A DNA stretch of 64,000 nt from Isoetes taiwanensis. Taxonomy: Eukaryota; Streptophyta; Lycopodiopsida; Isoetales; Isoetaceae. Position 1 is the stretch's first letter, and the number at the start of each line of letters is the position of its first letter. Where the stretch lies: contig JAJEKV010000064.1 in the NCBI GenBank assembly GCA_021234155.1, positions 5,950,001 through 6,014,000 of the forward strand. Reading direction: 5' to 3'. The translations under genes and the position numbers were made by a program. Under the pieces are notes generated by a model. It worked only from the letters and a program-made list of their open reading frames with translations, searched no databases and was not told the origin of the DNA. Below, one piece after another: positions 22,849 to 34,289 of the stretch.

Positions 22849-23165
22849 TAATAGAAGCTTGGACAGGAAACTTTAGAAGCAAGTTCGGAAGAGGCAGCCA
22901 TGTGAAGGTGATGCTGCAAACAGGCCTACGACAGCCGGGAAGAAGACGTTTGGATTGGAAAAAAAGGAAAAACAAAACATAAAGACCTACACGAAAAGAC
23001 GATTGGATAGGGAGATAAAGAAGAAGAAGGTAAGCTTTGCTTTGTCGATTCCCGCTTCACACAGCGTCCAATGCCATCCCCATGCATTTTTCAGGCATAT
23101 CTAATTTTCATAGCCCTAGATTTGCAGAGATGAAGATCCAATAGCGTCAAATAATACCATCTCAG

Positions 23166-23250
23166 ATTTGGGTGAGGTGGAGGCTCCACGTGGATAGCCT
23201 AGAATTGCAAGGAGGGCTGCAAGCTTGGTTAGGCTGGCATGCTAAAAAGT
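23166..23250 (+). repeat. Dispersed repeat, copy 2
   Basis: Related to 16831-16945 (see there). Confidence 0.5.
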
Positions 23251-23446
23251 AAATTTCCGTCCGTAATTAAAATTTAAAATTATGCAGGAAAAGGACAGTT
23301 GTTTGTTCCGTGAGTATTTTATTGTTTGATACGCCATTGAAAGAGGTAGCTAAGAGTCACTTTCTAGGTTCAAAATTCTGATCAGGACGTCCACGTCGAC
23401 CTGAAATACACAGATGAAAAAGTGATTTTCTTGGATTCCCAATGGC

Positions 23447-23661
23447 GCCGGCGGTCATAATGACGCCGGCAGTCATTGGCAGCGCCATAATGACAGCGCT
23501 ATTAATGGCATCAGCATTATGGCAACACTATAAATTTCTCATTTTCCCGAAAGACTGGAAGAATTCGCGAGCGCCTCAACAACATTTTAGCGCCCAACTA
23601 GTTTAGCGCCCAAAAAAGCAAGCCATTTCTTATACTTTTTCGGAAGTTCCGAGCGCCCGCG
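23447..23661. repeat. GC-rich palindromes and repeated AGCGCCCAA phrases
   Basis: A 24-nt near-palindrome lies at 23447-23470 (GCCGGCGGTCAT / ATGACGCCGGC). It is followed by shorter units mixing CATAATGACA, GGCAGCGCC and GCGCTATTAATGG, and by AGCGCC(C/T)AA repeats at about 23570-23660. Copia-B inserted at the right end of this stretch. Confidence 0.6.
23657..23661. repeat. Copia-B target site duplication (CCGCG), left
   Basis: Identical to 29211-29215, directly outside the other LTR. Confidence 0.9.
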
Positions 23662-24307
23662 TGAAGAAAAAAAAAACTAGGGCTATGATATCAACTAGAT
23701 CTAGACAATTCAAAGATAAAATTGAATGTCTATATCATTATCATAGTTTGCTCATCAAATAATTATACAATGGTTTTTCAAGTTTAAAGATTTGAAGGTA
23801 AATCTTTAACCATTGAGTTGCTACAGTGACACGATCACTGTAGCTAAGGTAATGCTGACTAAACTTGATCAGCCCAAGCACTTCCCAAATTGCAATGGAA
23901 ACACCTGCATATCATTCATTCAAAGCACACACCACATTAGATCCTTCTTTCATGTTTTAAGGTCCAGTCCCGGCCGCTATGGCGAGCCGAACTATCCCTC
24001 TTGGCCGGATCAAGCAAGTTTCCTTTTTTGAAACGCTAATTCTTTCCAGCATGAAATATCCCACATTCATAGTTCTCCCAAAACGACGTTTCCCCTTTTT
24101 TTTTAATATGGCAGATCATTATGCAACCTTAGGTTTAAACCATAATCGTCAACCATAATCTTCAACCATTTCAACCATAATTTGAACCTAGGTAAGCTCG
24201 ACCTTTTCAACCTAGGACTTAATCAACTAGGTTATACTTCCAACTGCGATCTGGTGTTCAAACATATCCAGCTCAAATGAGAAATATTACATGATCATTT
24301 AACAACA
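23662..24307 (-). repeat. Copia-B 3' LTR (646 bp)
   Basis: Minus-strand ends are TGTTGTT and CTTCA. It is followed inward by the polypurine tract AAGGGAGAAA at 24308-24317. It carries an extra stretch of about 29 bp near 24110-24160 that the other LTR lacks. Confidence 0.95.
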
Positions 24308-27300
24308 TTTCTCCCTTCATGTAATATTTCTTTACTGCTACAGTGAATCAAATTTTTTAACTCCTGAAACCTGTATACTGGTAATGCTTTAGTCATGATG
24401 TCTGCTATCTGCTCTTCTGAGTCAATATAGGTTAAGTGTATCAATCCTTTTCCAACCACATCCCTTATAAAATGAACTTCTAAGTCTATATGTTTAGACC
24501 GTTCATGTAGCATTGGATTCTTGGACATGGCTATGCAACTGGTGCTATCACAAAATATCACTGTAGGCTTAGCCTGAGCTATATTAAACTCAGCCATCAA
24601 TCTCCTTTCCCAGATAATCTCTTTGGCAACTAAGGTTGCTGAGTTATACTCAGCTTCAGCAGTTGATAAGGCAACACTGTTTTGTTTTTTGCACTTCCAT
24701 GCTACAGGAGCTCCACCTAGCAATATTAAATATCCTGAAGTTAACTTTCTTTTGTCAAGATCCCCTCCCCAGTCTGAGTCACAGTAAGCTTTTAAGTTTA
24801 GATCATCTGAATTATACATTATGCCAAGATCCATAGTGCCTTTGAGATATCTCAAAATTCTTTTTGCTGCAATCCAATGAGCTTTACCTGGATCATTATT
24901 ATACCTGCTGAGTATATTTACTGCAAACGAAATATCAGGTCTGGTACAATTTGCAATATATAATAAACAACCAATTAAAGATCTGTAGGGAACATTTTCC
25001 ATTTGTTTTCTTTCATTTGCATTTTGAGGACACATGAGTCCAGAAATTTTATGTCCAGGAGCTATGGGAGAATTTGCAATATTGCAGTCTTTCATACCAA
25101 ATCTTGCAATCATACTTTCAATATGCAACCTTTGATTCAGCAACAAATTTTTGTTTTCCCTGTTTCTATGTACTTCTATACCCAAGAATCTTTTCAATTC
25201 ACCAAGATCTGTCATTTGAAACCTTTTGTTCAAAATACTTTTGCACTGATCCAAGATCTTTTTCCCTTTAGCAACCATAATATTGTCATCAACATAAAGT
25301 CCAATGATGCACCAATCCTTCTTGTCCTTAAACCTATACAAGTTGCCATCATAATTCAAATTTTCAAATCCCTGTTTTTGCAAATAACTATTCATACATT
25401 CGTACCACTCTCTTGGTGATTGTTTCAATCCATAAACTGCCTTTTTCAATTTCCAAACCTTCCCATTTCCTTTTTCAAAGCCTGGTGCTTGTTTCAAATA
25501 AGGCTGTGCTGACATCCATGTGATGCACCTCAAGATCATGTGAGTTTGCAATTGCAAGCAAGATTCTTAAACTGTTTATTTTAACCAAAGGTGAAAAAGT
25601 TTCATCATAATCTCGTCCCCTTTTTTTGTGTAAAGCCTTGTGCAACTTTTAAACTTGTCAGGCTTTCCCTTACTGCCAGGTTTGATTCTAAACGCCCATT
25701 TATTTCCAATGACATTTTTATCTAAAGGTCTGTCAACAACATCATATGTATCAGTTCTTTTAAATGCTTCCATCTCTTCTTGCACGGCTGCCAACCATTA
25801 TTTTGCAAACTTCCCATTTATAGCTTCATTATAGCTTTTTGGCAATTCAGCATTTTCCAAGCTTAAAACATCAAATACACTGCGTATTTCATCTACATGA
25901 GGCTGAAACCTTTTGCTTCTTCCTAATTCATTTCTGCCATGAAATTCCACGAATTGTTTATTTTCATCTTCAAGCATTTGGGCCTCAGTTCTTCTTGCTT
26001 TTCTTTTTGGTTTTTCTGGTGTAATATCTCTCTCAGGATCATCTGGTATTTCTGCTTCTTCTCCATGTAATAATATTTCTGCCTCACTCTCATCTTCAGA
26101 TTCATCACACGAATAATTTTTTGTTTCCATCATTTCCTTTTTCATTTTAACATCTTCTAGTTTTTCCTCTACAGTTTCAGACCTGTTGTCTTCATGCTTA
26201 TCTGAAGTATTTACCTTTGGAATCAATTTATAAAACTGAGACTCATCAAAGATAACATCCCTACTTATTATAATCTTCCTGTGTGCAGGATCAAACAGCC
26301 TATAGGCTTTAGAATTCTCGTCATAGCCAACTAGATAGGTGATATATGCCATGTTGTCTAATTTTTTTCTCAATTCTTCTAGTACATGTGCAAAAGCAAG
26401 ACATCCATAAGCTCTTAAATTATCAAAAAGAAGGCAACTTACCTGACCACAACATTTAAGGAGCAGCTCCATTTGTACTTGATGTTGGCAATAGATTTTG
26501 AACATACACAGCAGTCTTAACAGCTTCATCCCAAATAAAGTTTGGCAATCCTGAGTACTTCAGCATAGATCTAACTGCATTAAGCAGTGTTCTATTCTTC
26601 CTCTCTGCCACTCCATTTTGTTGAGGTGAAAACCTGCAAGTCAATTGCCTTTCGATTCCAAATTTAGCACAAAACATCTTGAGTTCCTTTGACAAATATT
26701 CACCACCTCCATCATATCTCAAGCATTTTATTTTTCTTCCTGTTTCAAGTTGGACTTCAGCAATGAATAATTTAAAGGCATCAAAAGCTTGATCCTTAGT
26801 CTTCAGACAATAACATTTTGTTTTTATGCTGAAATCATCTATAAATGTCATGAAATACCTATGCCCTGTCATGCTTGTCACATTTATATGAGCACAAAGA
26901 TCAGTATGCACAAGATCTAATATTCCTTTTGCCTTTTTTTGTTGATCTTTTAAATGGCTGCCTAGTTTGCTTCCCTAGAACACACCCTGCACATAATTTG
27001 TTGACAAGAATCTCATCCTTTGCTCTGATCCATTTCTTTTTTGCTAACATCTCTACATTTGTCATATTTGTATGACACATTCTATTATGCCAAGTTTTTA
27101 AAGAAGCATACTCCACAATGTTCATACTAGGCAATTGTTCAAGATCAAAACCAAAAAGATTCCCAACTCTTTTACCAATAAACTTAACTTCATTTCCAAA
27201 GATAATTTTACATTCAAGTTTCTCAAAAGTGACCTTATAATCAAGGTCAACCAATTGGCAAACAGAAATTAAATTTCTGACTAATCCAGGCACACACAAA

Positions 27301-28568
27301 ACTTCTTTGAGTTTTACAGGTTTTCCTTCTAAATCAAATATTTTCAATCCACCAATGTCTTCTATTCTTTGCAAGGTTCCATCTCCCAGCTGCACATGTC
27401 CAGCTTCCTCCTTTTTGCACTCCTTAAGCATTTTTGAATCACAAGTCACGGTTTTCTCAGCTCCTGAATCTATTATCAAGAATTTGTTACCCTTTTTGTT
27501 CAAATCATTTGAAATAGACAAAATATGATTGTCCTTTACCTCTGTTGTTTCATCAATTTCCTCCTCTTTGACTGACTTTGATTCTTGTACAATGTTCATG
27601 ATTGGACTTCCTCTTTGGTTTGATCTTCCTCTCCCAAATCCTCCCCTTGTATTTTGTCCTCTTCCCCTTCCTCTGCCTTTTCCAAAATTCCCTTTTGGAC
27701 TCGGGCAATTTACTGCTACATGACCTTTCCCATCACAATTATAACATCTAATAATTCTGACCTCATTTGGACACTCAGCCTTAAGATGCCCATATTGGTT
27801 ACAATTGTAACATGGCCCTAATCTTTCTTTATTGATATTCACTCCTCTTTTCATTTTTCCAGCAAATAGGACCTCAGCAGAATTTTCTTCATCATCTAAC
27901 TCAACTCCCTTTTGCTCAAATTCTGTTCTAATCATTTGAACAACATGTTCTTTAGATCTAGCAATATTTCTTATCAAAGTAGACAATTGACTATTATGAG
28001 ATACTGCTCTTGCCAATGATAAAATCTGGTAATGTTCATTTAGAATTATACCTGCTCCATCTAGATCAGTTATTATTGAATCAATTTTTTCTAAGGGCTC
28101 TGTCACGTTGTCCTTTTCATATAGCTTAAGCTTTCTAAGCTGTTTCTCTAAAACATCAATTTGAGATGAAGTTTTGATTTCATACTGACTAATCATATAT
28201 TTCCACATATCCTTTGGACTCATACCTCTCAATTTGAGTTTTATTGCAGCTCCAACCTTGCTTGTAATAATGGCTTGGACTCCCCTAACCTTGATGATAT
28301 CTGCTGAACCTGCAATCACTCTAGATGCAGCCGTAGTCAGATTACCTCCATCACCTGTAGTTGAGCCTTCATCAATAGAGCTCCCACCTCCTTCAGTGCT
28401 TGATCCTTCAGTGCTTACCATTGTACTGACATTGTTTTCTTCAACAAGATGCCACAAGTTCTCAAATTCCAACACTTGCTTAATCCTATGTTTCCAGACC
28501 TGAAAACCACTATCTCCTTTGAACACATCAATAGATGTCAGCAAATTAGACCCAAATCTTGTTGACAT
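24295..28568 (-). pseudogene. Copia-B gag-pol polyprotein, damaged
   Basis: Start MSTRFGSNL at 28568, shortly after the primer site. The first 555 codons hold a gag domain (FKGDSGFQVWKHRI), two CCHC knuckles (CYNCNQYGHLKAEC and CYNCDGKGHVAVNC), the protease active site LIIDSGAEKTV and the integrase zinc motif (H...H with CAGCVLGKQTR). A one-base change in an A7 run near 26935 shifts the frame into the integrase core (MTGHRYFMTFIDDF, SPQQNGVAERKNR). A second shift lies near 26470 and a TAA interrupts at about 25795. The RT (YGLKQSPREWYE, LYVDDNIMVA) and RNase H (YCDSDWGGD, VALSTAEAEY) form a clean 420-codon stretch ending in the 3' LTR. The RT start near 25560 is also damaged. Confidence 0.95.
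24308..24317 (-). promoter_or_regulatory. Copia-B polypurine tract
   Basis: The minus strand reads AAGGGAGAAA, directly followed by the TGTTG start of the 3' LTR. It primes plus-strand synthesis in this class of element. Confidence 0.85.
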
Positions 28569-28579
28569 TGTTCTGTTAT

Positions 28580-28592
28580 GGCTCTGATACCA
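28580..28592 (-). promoter_or_regulatory. Copia-B primer binding site (initiator tRNA-Met)
   Basis: The minus strand reads TGGTATCAGAGCC, the standard plant copia sequence complementary to the 3' end of initiator methionine tRNA, one base inside the 5' LTR. Confidence 0.95.
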
Positions 28593-28593
28593 A

Positions 28594-29210
28594 TGAAGAA
28601 AAAAAAAACTAGGGCTATGATATCAACTAGATCTAGACAATTCAAAGATAAAATTGAATGTCTATATCATTAACATAGTTTGCTCATCAAATAATTATAC
28701 AATGGTCTTCAAGTTTAAAGATTTAAAGGTAAATCTTTAACCATTGAGTTGCTACAGTAACAAGATCACTGTAGCTAAGGTAATGTTGACTAAACTTGAT
28801 TAGCCCAAGCACTTCCCAAATCGCAATGGAAACACCTGCAAATCATTCATTGAAAGCACACACCGCATTAGATCCTTCTTTCATGTTTTAAGGTCCAGTC
28901 CCGGCCGCTATGGCAAGCCGAACGATCCCTCTTGGCCGGATCAAGCAAGTTTCCTTTTTTGAAATGCTAATTCCCTCCAGTATGAAATATCCCACATTCA
29001 TAGTTCTCCCAAAACGACGTTTCCCTTTTTTTTTTAATATAACATTAGGTTTAAACCATAATCTTCAACCATTTCAACCATAATTTAAACCTAGGTAAGC
29101 TCGACCTTTTCAACCTAGGACTTAATCAACTAGGTCATACTTCCAACTGTGATCTGGTGTTCAAACATATCCAGCTCAAATAAGAAATATTACATAATCA
29201 TTTAACAACA
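28594..29210 (-). repeat. Copia-B 5' LTR (617 bp)
   Basis: Same ends as the other LTR. One base separates it from the primer binding site. Confidence 0.95.
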
Positions 29211-29215
29211 CCGCG
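29211..29215. repeat. Copia-B target site duplication (CCGCG), right
   Basis: Identical to 23657-23661. Confidence 0.9.
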
Positions 29216-29317
29216 ATCATATCGAGAAGACACTTGCTCAGAGAAGGTCAGTTTTCGCCCTTCATGTCAGTTCTTGATCTAACATCCAATTATTTTTATT
29301 CGTAGGAATGAATGCCT

Positions 29318-29417
29318 TGCTCAGCAAGATCGCGAGCGCGATCTTACTGAGCAGTAGATGTCTATACGTAGTGTCTAATGTTCTCGCTGGCATCGCGGCC
29401 GCGATCCTAGCGATTAG
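29318..29417. repeat. Two long palindromes (locus B)
   Basis: 29318-29353 is a 36-nt palindrome (TGCTCAGcAAGATCGCG ag CGCGATCTTaCTGAGCA) with one internal mismatch. 29384-29413 is a 30-nt palindrome (TCGCTggcATCGCGG / CCGCGATcctAGCGA), which includes a NotI site. The region to about 29490 has further ATCGCG phrases. They resemble the hairpins at 15497-15646. Confidence 0.8.
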
Positions 29418-29491
29418 AAAAGTTGTACAAACTAAGTTCATATCATCTCGCTAAGAGATCGCGACTGTGATTTGATGGAGCTAGAGTCTAG

Positions 29492-31565
29492 ATGTGTTTG
29501 CACTCAGAAAATGCTTATAAAGATCGCGTCTGCCGCATCCATAGAATGCTCCATAGAATTGATCAGCTATATCGTGTTTCAGCCTTAGAGCTATTTAGGG
29601 GGCCTGATGTGGAGTCTATACGCATCCTAACGCCTTCTAATGATCGAAAATGGTGCATAGAGATTGCACAGGCTATTCCACACATCAAAGGGTATCGTCA
29701 GAAAGACCTGAACTTGTTCTTGCGCACAGGTTCTGGTCCAGATGATGTCAAGCAGATAGGCATTGTTATTGCAATGTGGGAAGGCAACAAGAACAACGTG
29801 CACGGCGCTTTGATATGTAGTGTCGAGGACATTCATCAACTTCAATTCTTGGAGTATATTTTGAAGTGGAGAAACTATGATCCGTCAATGATGACTGCTA
29901 GCAAGACGAACAAGCCGGCCACTGGAAAGAATATACCCACCGGCGCAAAGGGCTTCGGCTGGATTTTGCCATCTTATAAATCATTGTCTCTGTCAGGTAT
30001 AAAAGGCAACAGAGATATTCTAGTAGGGTTTTCTACATGTAGAATGGGCTTATCAAATGATAAGAAACCTCCAAGTATAGCGTTGAAGGCCAAACTATAT
30101 GAAAAAATGACTTCAAGAATGGATACTAATTGGCTAAGGGCAAAGGCCAAGCAAAGAAGTATGAAACCAATAGCTGCGCTAGGCGAACCTTCAGTGGCAA
30201 GATCCACACATGTGGAGCCCACGCCTGTCATTGTGCCATCTGCTGTGGTCAACCCGACCCAACCCCTAGCCATGAAGGCCCCAGTTGCACCTCCCAGGAA
30301 AATCTCCATGTTCAAGATCAGGCTACGGCCAGACAATACCAATGACAGCTCCCAACCATCCAGTTTCCAAACACCTCCTTTAGTCAAAGGTGGGGCGTCT
30401 ACACATGCTCTAGGATGGCCAACTGCACCCAGCAGCAACCTGACTTGGGATTTAATCCTGAGGAAGAGAAGAAGATGGCAGAGCAAACATCTCTTAACCT
30501 AGAATAGTTTAAACGATTCTATTCGATGGGCGTAAATTGGTTTATGAAAGTCTTTTTTTTTTTATTGTGAACCAGCTCCGGCAAATTTAACCTATAGCAC
30601 ACCATGCGCACACATTGGTTAGGAGCTTCCACAATTACCCCACAGAGGTTGCAGATGTTGTGCCATTTGACCCCACTACCAGGTAAATCTTCAAATAAAA
30701 TACTGTGATGTTGATGAGTATTTAACAATTGCAGATCTCATTTTACAGAAAAAGAATCACCTGAAGCACACCAGAGGATCTGGAGGGGAAGAAATTCTTT
30801 ATTATCTCTGGAAATCATAGCATATGTGCTGCACAGCTACTTTGTGGCGTCGTTGAAAAACTAGAGCAGCAGCTAGAATTTGCAAAAGCATATGCACGAA
30901 GAAGATCAAAGGTGCTTAATGGGAATTTCACAGATAAAGAATACATCGAGTTAAGCATTCAGTGTAACGAGGTGATTGCAAACACCGTGTATAAGGAACC
31001 TCTCATCGAAACTCTTCAACAGCTTCGGCATCAATACAAGGCATATGGTTGTCCTGCTCATGGACCGGTTGGCACTGCAACATCCTCAGCATGGAAGGTA
31101 TGTGCTTACTTTAGCTCCTCATAACCACAGTGGCGGTTTTGATGACCTCTTCCTTGCAGGATTTTGTGGACATAGCCACTACGACATTGAAGGTAAAGGA
31201 GCTGAAAGATGAGAAGCAATTTATTTTTTTAGAGGAAAGGGTTTGGAGGAAACTGACAAATGTAGTTACAAAATGGGTGAGCAAGAAACTTTATGATGAT
31301 CACTGTCAGCCCCCAGAGAAACCAAGCAAAGACTTTTTCAATAAAACTTGGCTCAGATACCTTCGAGGCATGCCAATCAGAACTGGGCCAGTTGCTAGAT
31401 GAAATTCTAGAAGGGAAGATTTACCTCAAAGTGCAATCTGAATATTCCGGCAGGTTTGATTGCAAGCAAAGGGCAATAGACATAAGAACGTTAACCTTTA
31501 TGAGGAGGATATTTTGTCTTACGCCAGCAGCATTCTTGGGAAGGAATATACATTTTTTGAAATAG
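29492..31565 (+). pseudogene. Broken multi-exon gene with a ParB-like GNHSICAAQ motif
   Basis: A 336-codon open stretch at 29492-30502 (SVEDIHQLQFLEYILKW) leads to a stretch ending SFHNYPTEVADVVPFDPTT at 30682, then a 54-bp intron (GT 30683, AG 30736). The next exon encodes ESPEAHQRIWRG and, one base out of frame, KKFFIISGNHSICAAQLL, then EQQLEFAKAYARRR, and ends at 31097 with SSAWK. A 62-bp intron (31098-31159, GTATGT...TTGCAG) joins to DFVDIATTTLKVKELKDEK. A last open stretch with SELGQLLDEILEGKIYLKV ends at 31565. The 'G.HS..AA' sequence after a hydrophobic strand resembles the ParB/sulfiredoxin nucleotide-binding motif, which is suggestive only. Frameshifts make this a pseudogene, or a gene whose introns I have misread. 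Its second half is duplicated at 47687-48410. Confidence 0.55.
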
Positions 31566-31638
31566 AAACTTACTAGAATGATTTCAAATAGAATGGGAAG
31601 TATACTACAACCCTACAATAGAAATAGTTTTAGCACTA

Positions 31639-31919
31639 GGGTCAAAGCATGGAGCTGGGGGGCACTTTTACGCCAGGCAAGCACCCACTAAGCACCCAGT
31701 GCTAAAAATTTTATTTATTTTTATCTTTTTTTCTATGACTCCGTTAAAGCTGAAAATTTGTATTCAAAGGCGTAACATTAATGCGTTTCAAGGAAAAATA
31801 TTAAAAAAATAAAATAAAAATATTTTTTCAAAATACAAAGAAAAGGTACCCAGAAAGCACCCACTAAGCACTAAGTGTCCAGGACATAAAAAGTGTCCCC
31901 CACCTCTATGCTTTGACCC
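31639..31919. mobile_element. 281-bp MITE with terminal inverted repeats and known empty site
   Basis: It begins GGGTCAAAGCAT and ends ATGCTTTGACCC, with matching sequence continuing inward (GGGGGGCACTTTT versus AAAAGTGTCCCCC). It is flanked by ACTA at 31635-31638 and 31920-31923. In the duplicated copy the site reads TAGC-ACTA-CATAAG at 48477-48490 with nothing inserted, which proves the ends and the 4-bp duplication. The interior is AT-rich and repeats GCACCCACTAAGCAC. A superfamily is not assigned from a 4-bp ACTA duplication. Confidence 0.92.
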
Positions 31920-32086
31920 ACTACATAAGAAGTTGGTTTAGCATATCTCTTCATTGTCAAATAGGAAGCTTTATTTGGTCTTCTGGCACTCTCTTGAGAT
32001 TAGAACTCCTCAAATAGAAATTGTAAGGGTGTCTCACATTTCTTCTGTTCTCCAGCAATGAAGTCATGAACCCGGTTGGTAGGGAT

Positions 32087-33463
32087 GTAGCACGTCCATA
32101 ATAGCATGTTCCCACCTTTTAATAGACTAGGAACCTAATGCTCTTCAAGGTACTAGTGGAGATTGTTATGGTTGACTGGAGGATCCGGCTATATTTCAGC
32201 CTGCAGTTGCAAATGGAAGCTCCGATAATTCTTGTTCTCCTTGAAGTCGTCCGTTGCCGCATTTAGCACCTCATTCCATTCTCGATATACCTAATTGGAC
32301 ATCCTTGATGACTTTAGCCATGATTCTGGAGGTTGGCTAGAACAACCAGTACACGTGCCTTTATGTTGGCTAGACCCCGCATGGCCTGGAGATTTCAAAC
32401 CAAAGTGTTTAAATTTTCTGCTCTAACCTTAGACATCGATTATATTAGTTGATGCCATCCTACAGAATCACCTTTAGATTTGATCATGATCCCAGAAGAG
32501 AAAATAATGTGTTTGTGATCTTGGAGGTTGGAATAACGATGTTTTGAAACCTAATCAAATAGCATTCTTTGGTATAAGCAACAGTGGATCCTAGAGAAGA
32601 GGATAACGTAGTGGTGATTCTAGAGGATGAAATAGCCTAAAGGATTCCAGAAGAAGAGATCATATCCACCGGCCATCGACAACACATCGACGGTATGACG
32701 TCCCCTACTCATATACGATGCCCGCACCGTATACAAACAGGAGTTCATCCCCCGTACCAGCTCCATACTGATACAGGGCCCTCCACATATCACTGCGACC
32801 GTCTGGAGTCCACAGTGGGAAGAGTGAAGGGGTCATTTTACCCCGTCTCCCTCAGGGCCTACCTAGCTGCGGAAGCGTAAACATACACGTCAGTAACATA
32901 ACATCGTATATCCACCTCGAAGGGTGGCACATCAACATCTGCATAGACAAAGATCGGCACAATACAAAGGAAATTCCTACCCAAGGCTCAGACTCTAGGG
33001 GGATGACTGACAAGCTTGGGTCTCCAGAGTTCAGTGCAGACAGAATCATGACAATGGATTGGGCTGGCATAAGAACATGGCTTAGGGTTGTCCACTCCAT
33101 CTGCCCCTCCTGTGCACACTTTGCAGAGTAGGTTGAAAAGTGTTGGGACCTGACTGTAGCCCGCCGGGTGCATAGCCAAAGGGGCTATTCCTGGGTTACA
33201 TCTCCCCAGTCCCGATGGGGCAGGTAGGGATCACTCCCTCCAGAGATCTACATGCTAACCCAAGGTGACTAGAGGGCCACTGCCCTTATTCGACTTCAAC
33301 CCACTGGAGAGTGACGCATCACTCCACGGGTGTCGAGCCCATGCCTTACCCACACTTAGTGGCAAGCCATTAGACCTAGTCACTCTGATCCCCGGTAGGC
33401 CTTACACACCAGAGGGATCGGTCAAGGGTTAGAACACGAACCTCATTCTAAGCCAGTCTGGCC
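32087..33463. other. Segment present only in copy 1 of the duplication
   Basis: At about 32479-32669 it holds GATC-rich phrases like those near 10.3, 49.7 and 51.5 kb. From about 32690 it is GC-richer DNA with no open frame of note. The junction in copy 2 shows only a 2-base overlap (GC) and no target duplication, so a deletion in copy 2 is likelier than an insertion here. Confidence 0.6.
32479..32669. repeat. GATC-rich repeated phrases, cluster 2
   Basis: GATCATGATCCCAGAAGAG, GTGATCTTGGAGGTTGGAAT, GGATCCTAGAGAAGAGGATA, GTGATTCTAGAGGATGAAAT and GGATTCCAGAAGAAGAGATC follow each other at irregular spacing. Confidence 0.65.
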
Positions 33464-33469
33464 CCTTCA

Positions 33470-34192
33470 CCCACAACCAGGTGGGCTCCTGTACACAGGC
33501 CGAAATCTAGTAATGCACTAAGAGGGACTATCTAGGAGCATCATCTACTAAGCTTCAAGTCTCTACCCCCTTCCCAATACAATGAGTCCACAGAATACAT
33601 CCGTCCATCATATCAACATAAGTAATAAAGAACTAATCTATCTCATAGAGTTAGGTTCTTTAGTTAGAGTCAACCTCGGGATCTGCTTGGCTACTAAGGG
33701 TGATTGAATAGGCTAAACCCTCTTGGGTTCAAGGCTGGAATAAGGTTTAGGCTATTCAATCGACTAAATACCTCGATCCCCTCGGTTCACTCCTCTCGAT
33801 CCGGCGTCCATATCTACGTTACGCTTTGGGATGCGGTTCGAAGGATGATCCGACAAGCTTGGGGCGCACGGACGGATCGTGGGAGTTGGAATTGACTCCT
33901 AAAGGCCTTGAATCGAGAGCTCGGGAAGGTCCGTGGGCGAAAAAGGGAAAGTTAGGGTTTGGTGCCTTATGTAGGCTATCGGGCTAGGTTTAGGGTTTCC
34001 ATGACCCTTGGTCTACCTTTAATGGGTTAAAGGTCTAAAAGTGCGCACATTGCTAAGTGTGCGCACCATTGCAAGCTGCCCCCTAGGGCGACCTTGCTTG
34101 GGTACACGCCGATTGATTGGCTGCGGTAATGCAGCGTGGCTTATGCAAGACGGTATATCGTCTTGAGACCGTATATCGTCTTTGAACGCCAC
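33470..34192 (-). repeat. LTR-like segment of a Ty3-type element
   Basis: On the minus strand a purine-rich tract AAGGTGGGGAGAA (about 34193-34205) is preceded by codons reading TASFQGGENV, a phrase common at the end of plant Ty3/gypsy pol. The sequence then begins TGTGGCGTTC at 34192, as a 3' LTR would. The duplicated copy stops at exactly this base (49393), supporting a real element edge. The other edge was not found, so the LTR length is unknown. Confidence 0.5.
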
Positions 34193-34285
34193 ATTCTCCC
34201 CACCTTGAAATGATGCTGTCCGCAGCATCGTGGGTCTCCCCACCTTAGAATCTTCCTAACCTGCAATCAACCTGATGCATACGAT
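34193..34285 (-). pseudogene. Possible 3' end of a Ty3/gypsy pol
   Basis: Only the terminal codons (MLRTASFQGGENVA) and two purine-rich AAGGTGGGGAGA tracts are visible. No RT, RNase H or integrase motif is found in the AT-rich DNA to the right. Confidence 0.35.
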
Positions 34286-34289
34286 ATAC

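Larger units (their letters stand above)
23662..29210 (-). mobile_element. Copia-B, complete-looking Ty1/copia retrotransposon
   Basis: The 5549-bp element has two LTRs, a primer binding site, a polypurine tract and the 5-bp duplication CCGCG on both sides. Its gag-pol lies on the minus strand in copia order: gag, protease, integrase, RT, RNase H. LTR divergence, about 20-25 substitutions plus one indel of about 29 bp by eye, together with three lesions in gag-pol, points to an old but not ancient insertion that can no longer transpose by itself. It landed in a GC-rich palindromic stretch. Joining the flanks without one CCGCG gives the pre-insertion site. Confidence 0.95.
30943..34192. repeat. 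Segmental duplication, copy 1 (longer)
   Basis: Matches 47687-49393 in the same orientation at high identity: the exon, the 62-bp intron, the 3' non-coding part and the LTR-like segment. Copy 1 additionally contains a 281-bp MITE (31639-31919) and about 1.37 kb (about 32087-33463) missing from copy 2. Confidence 0.95.
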
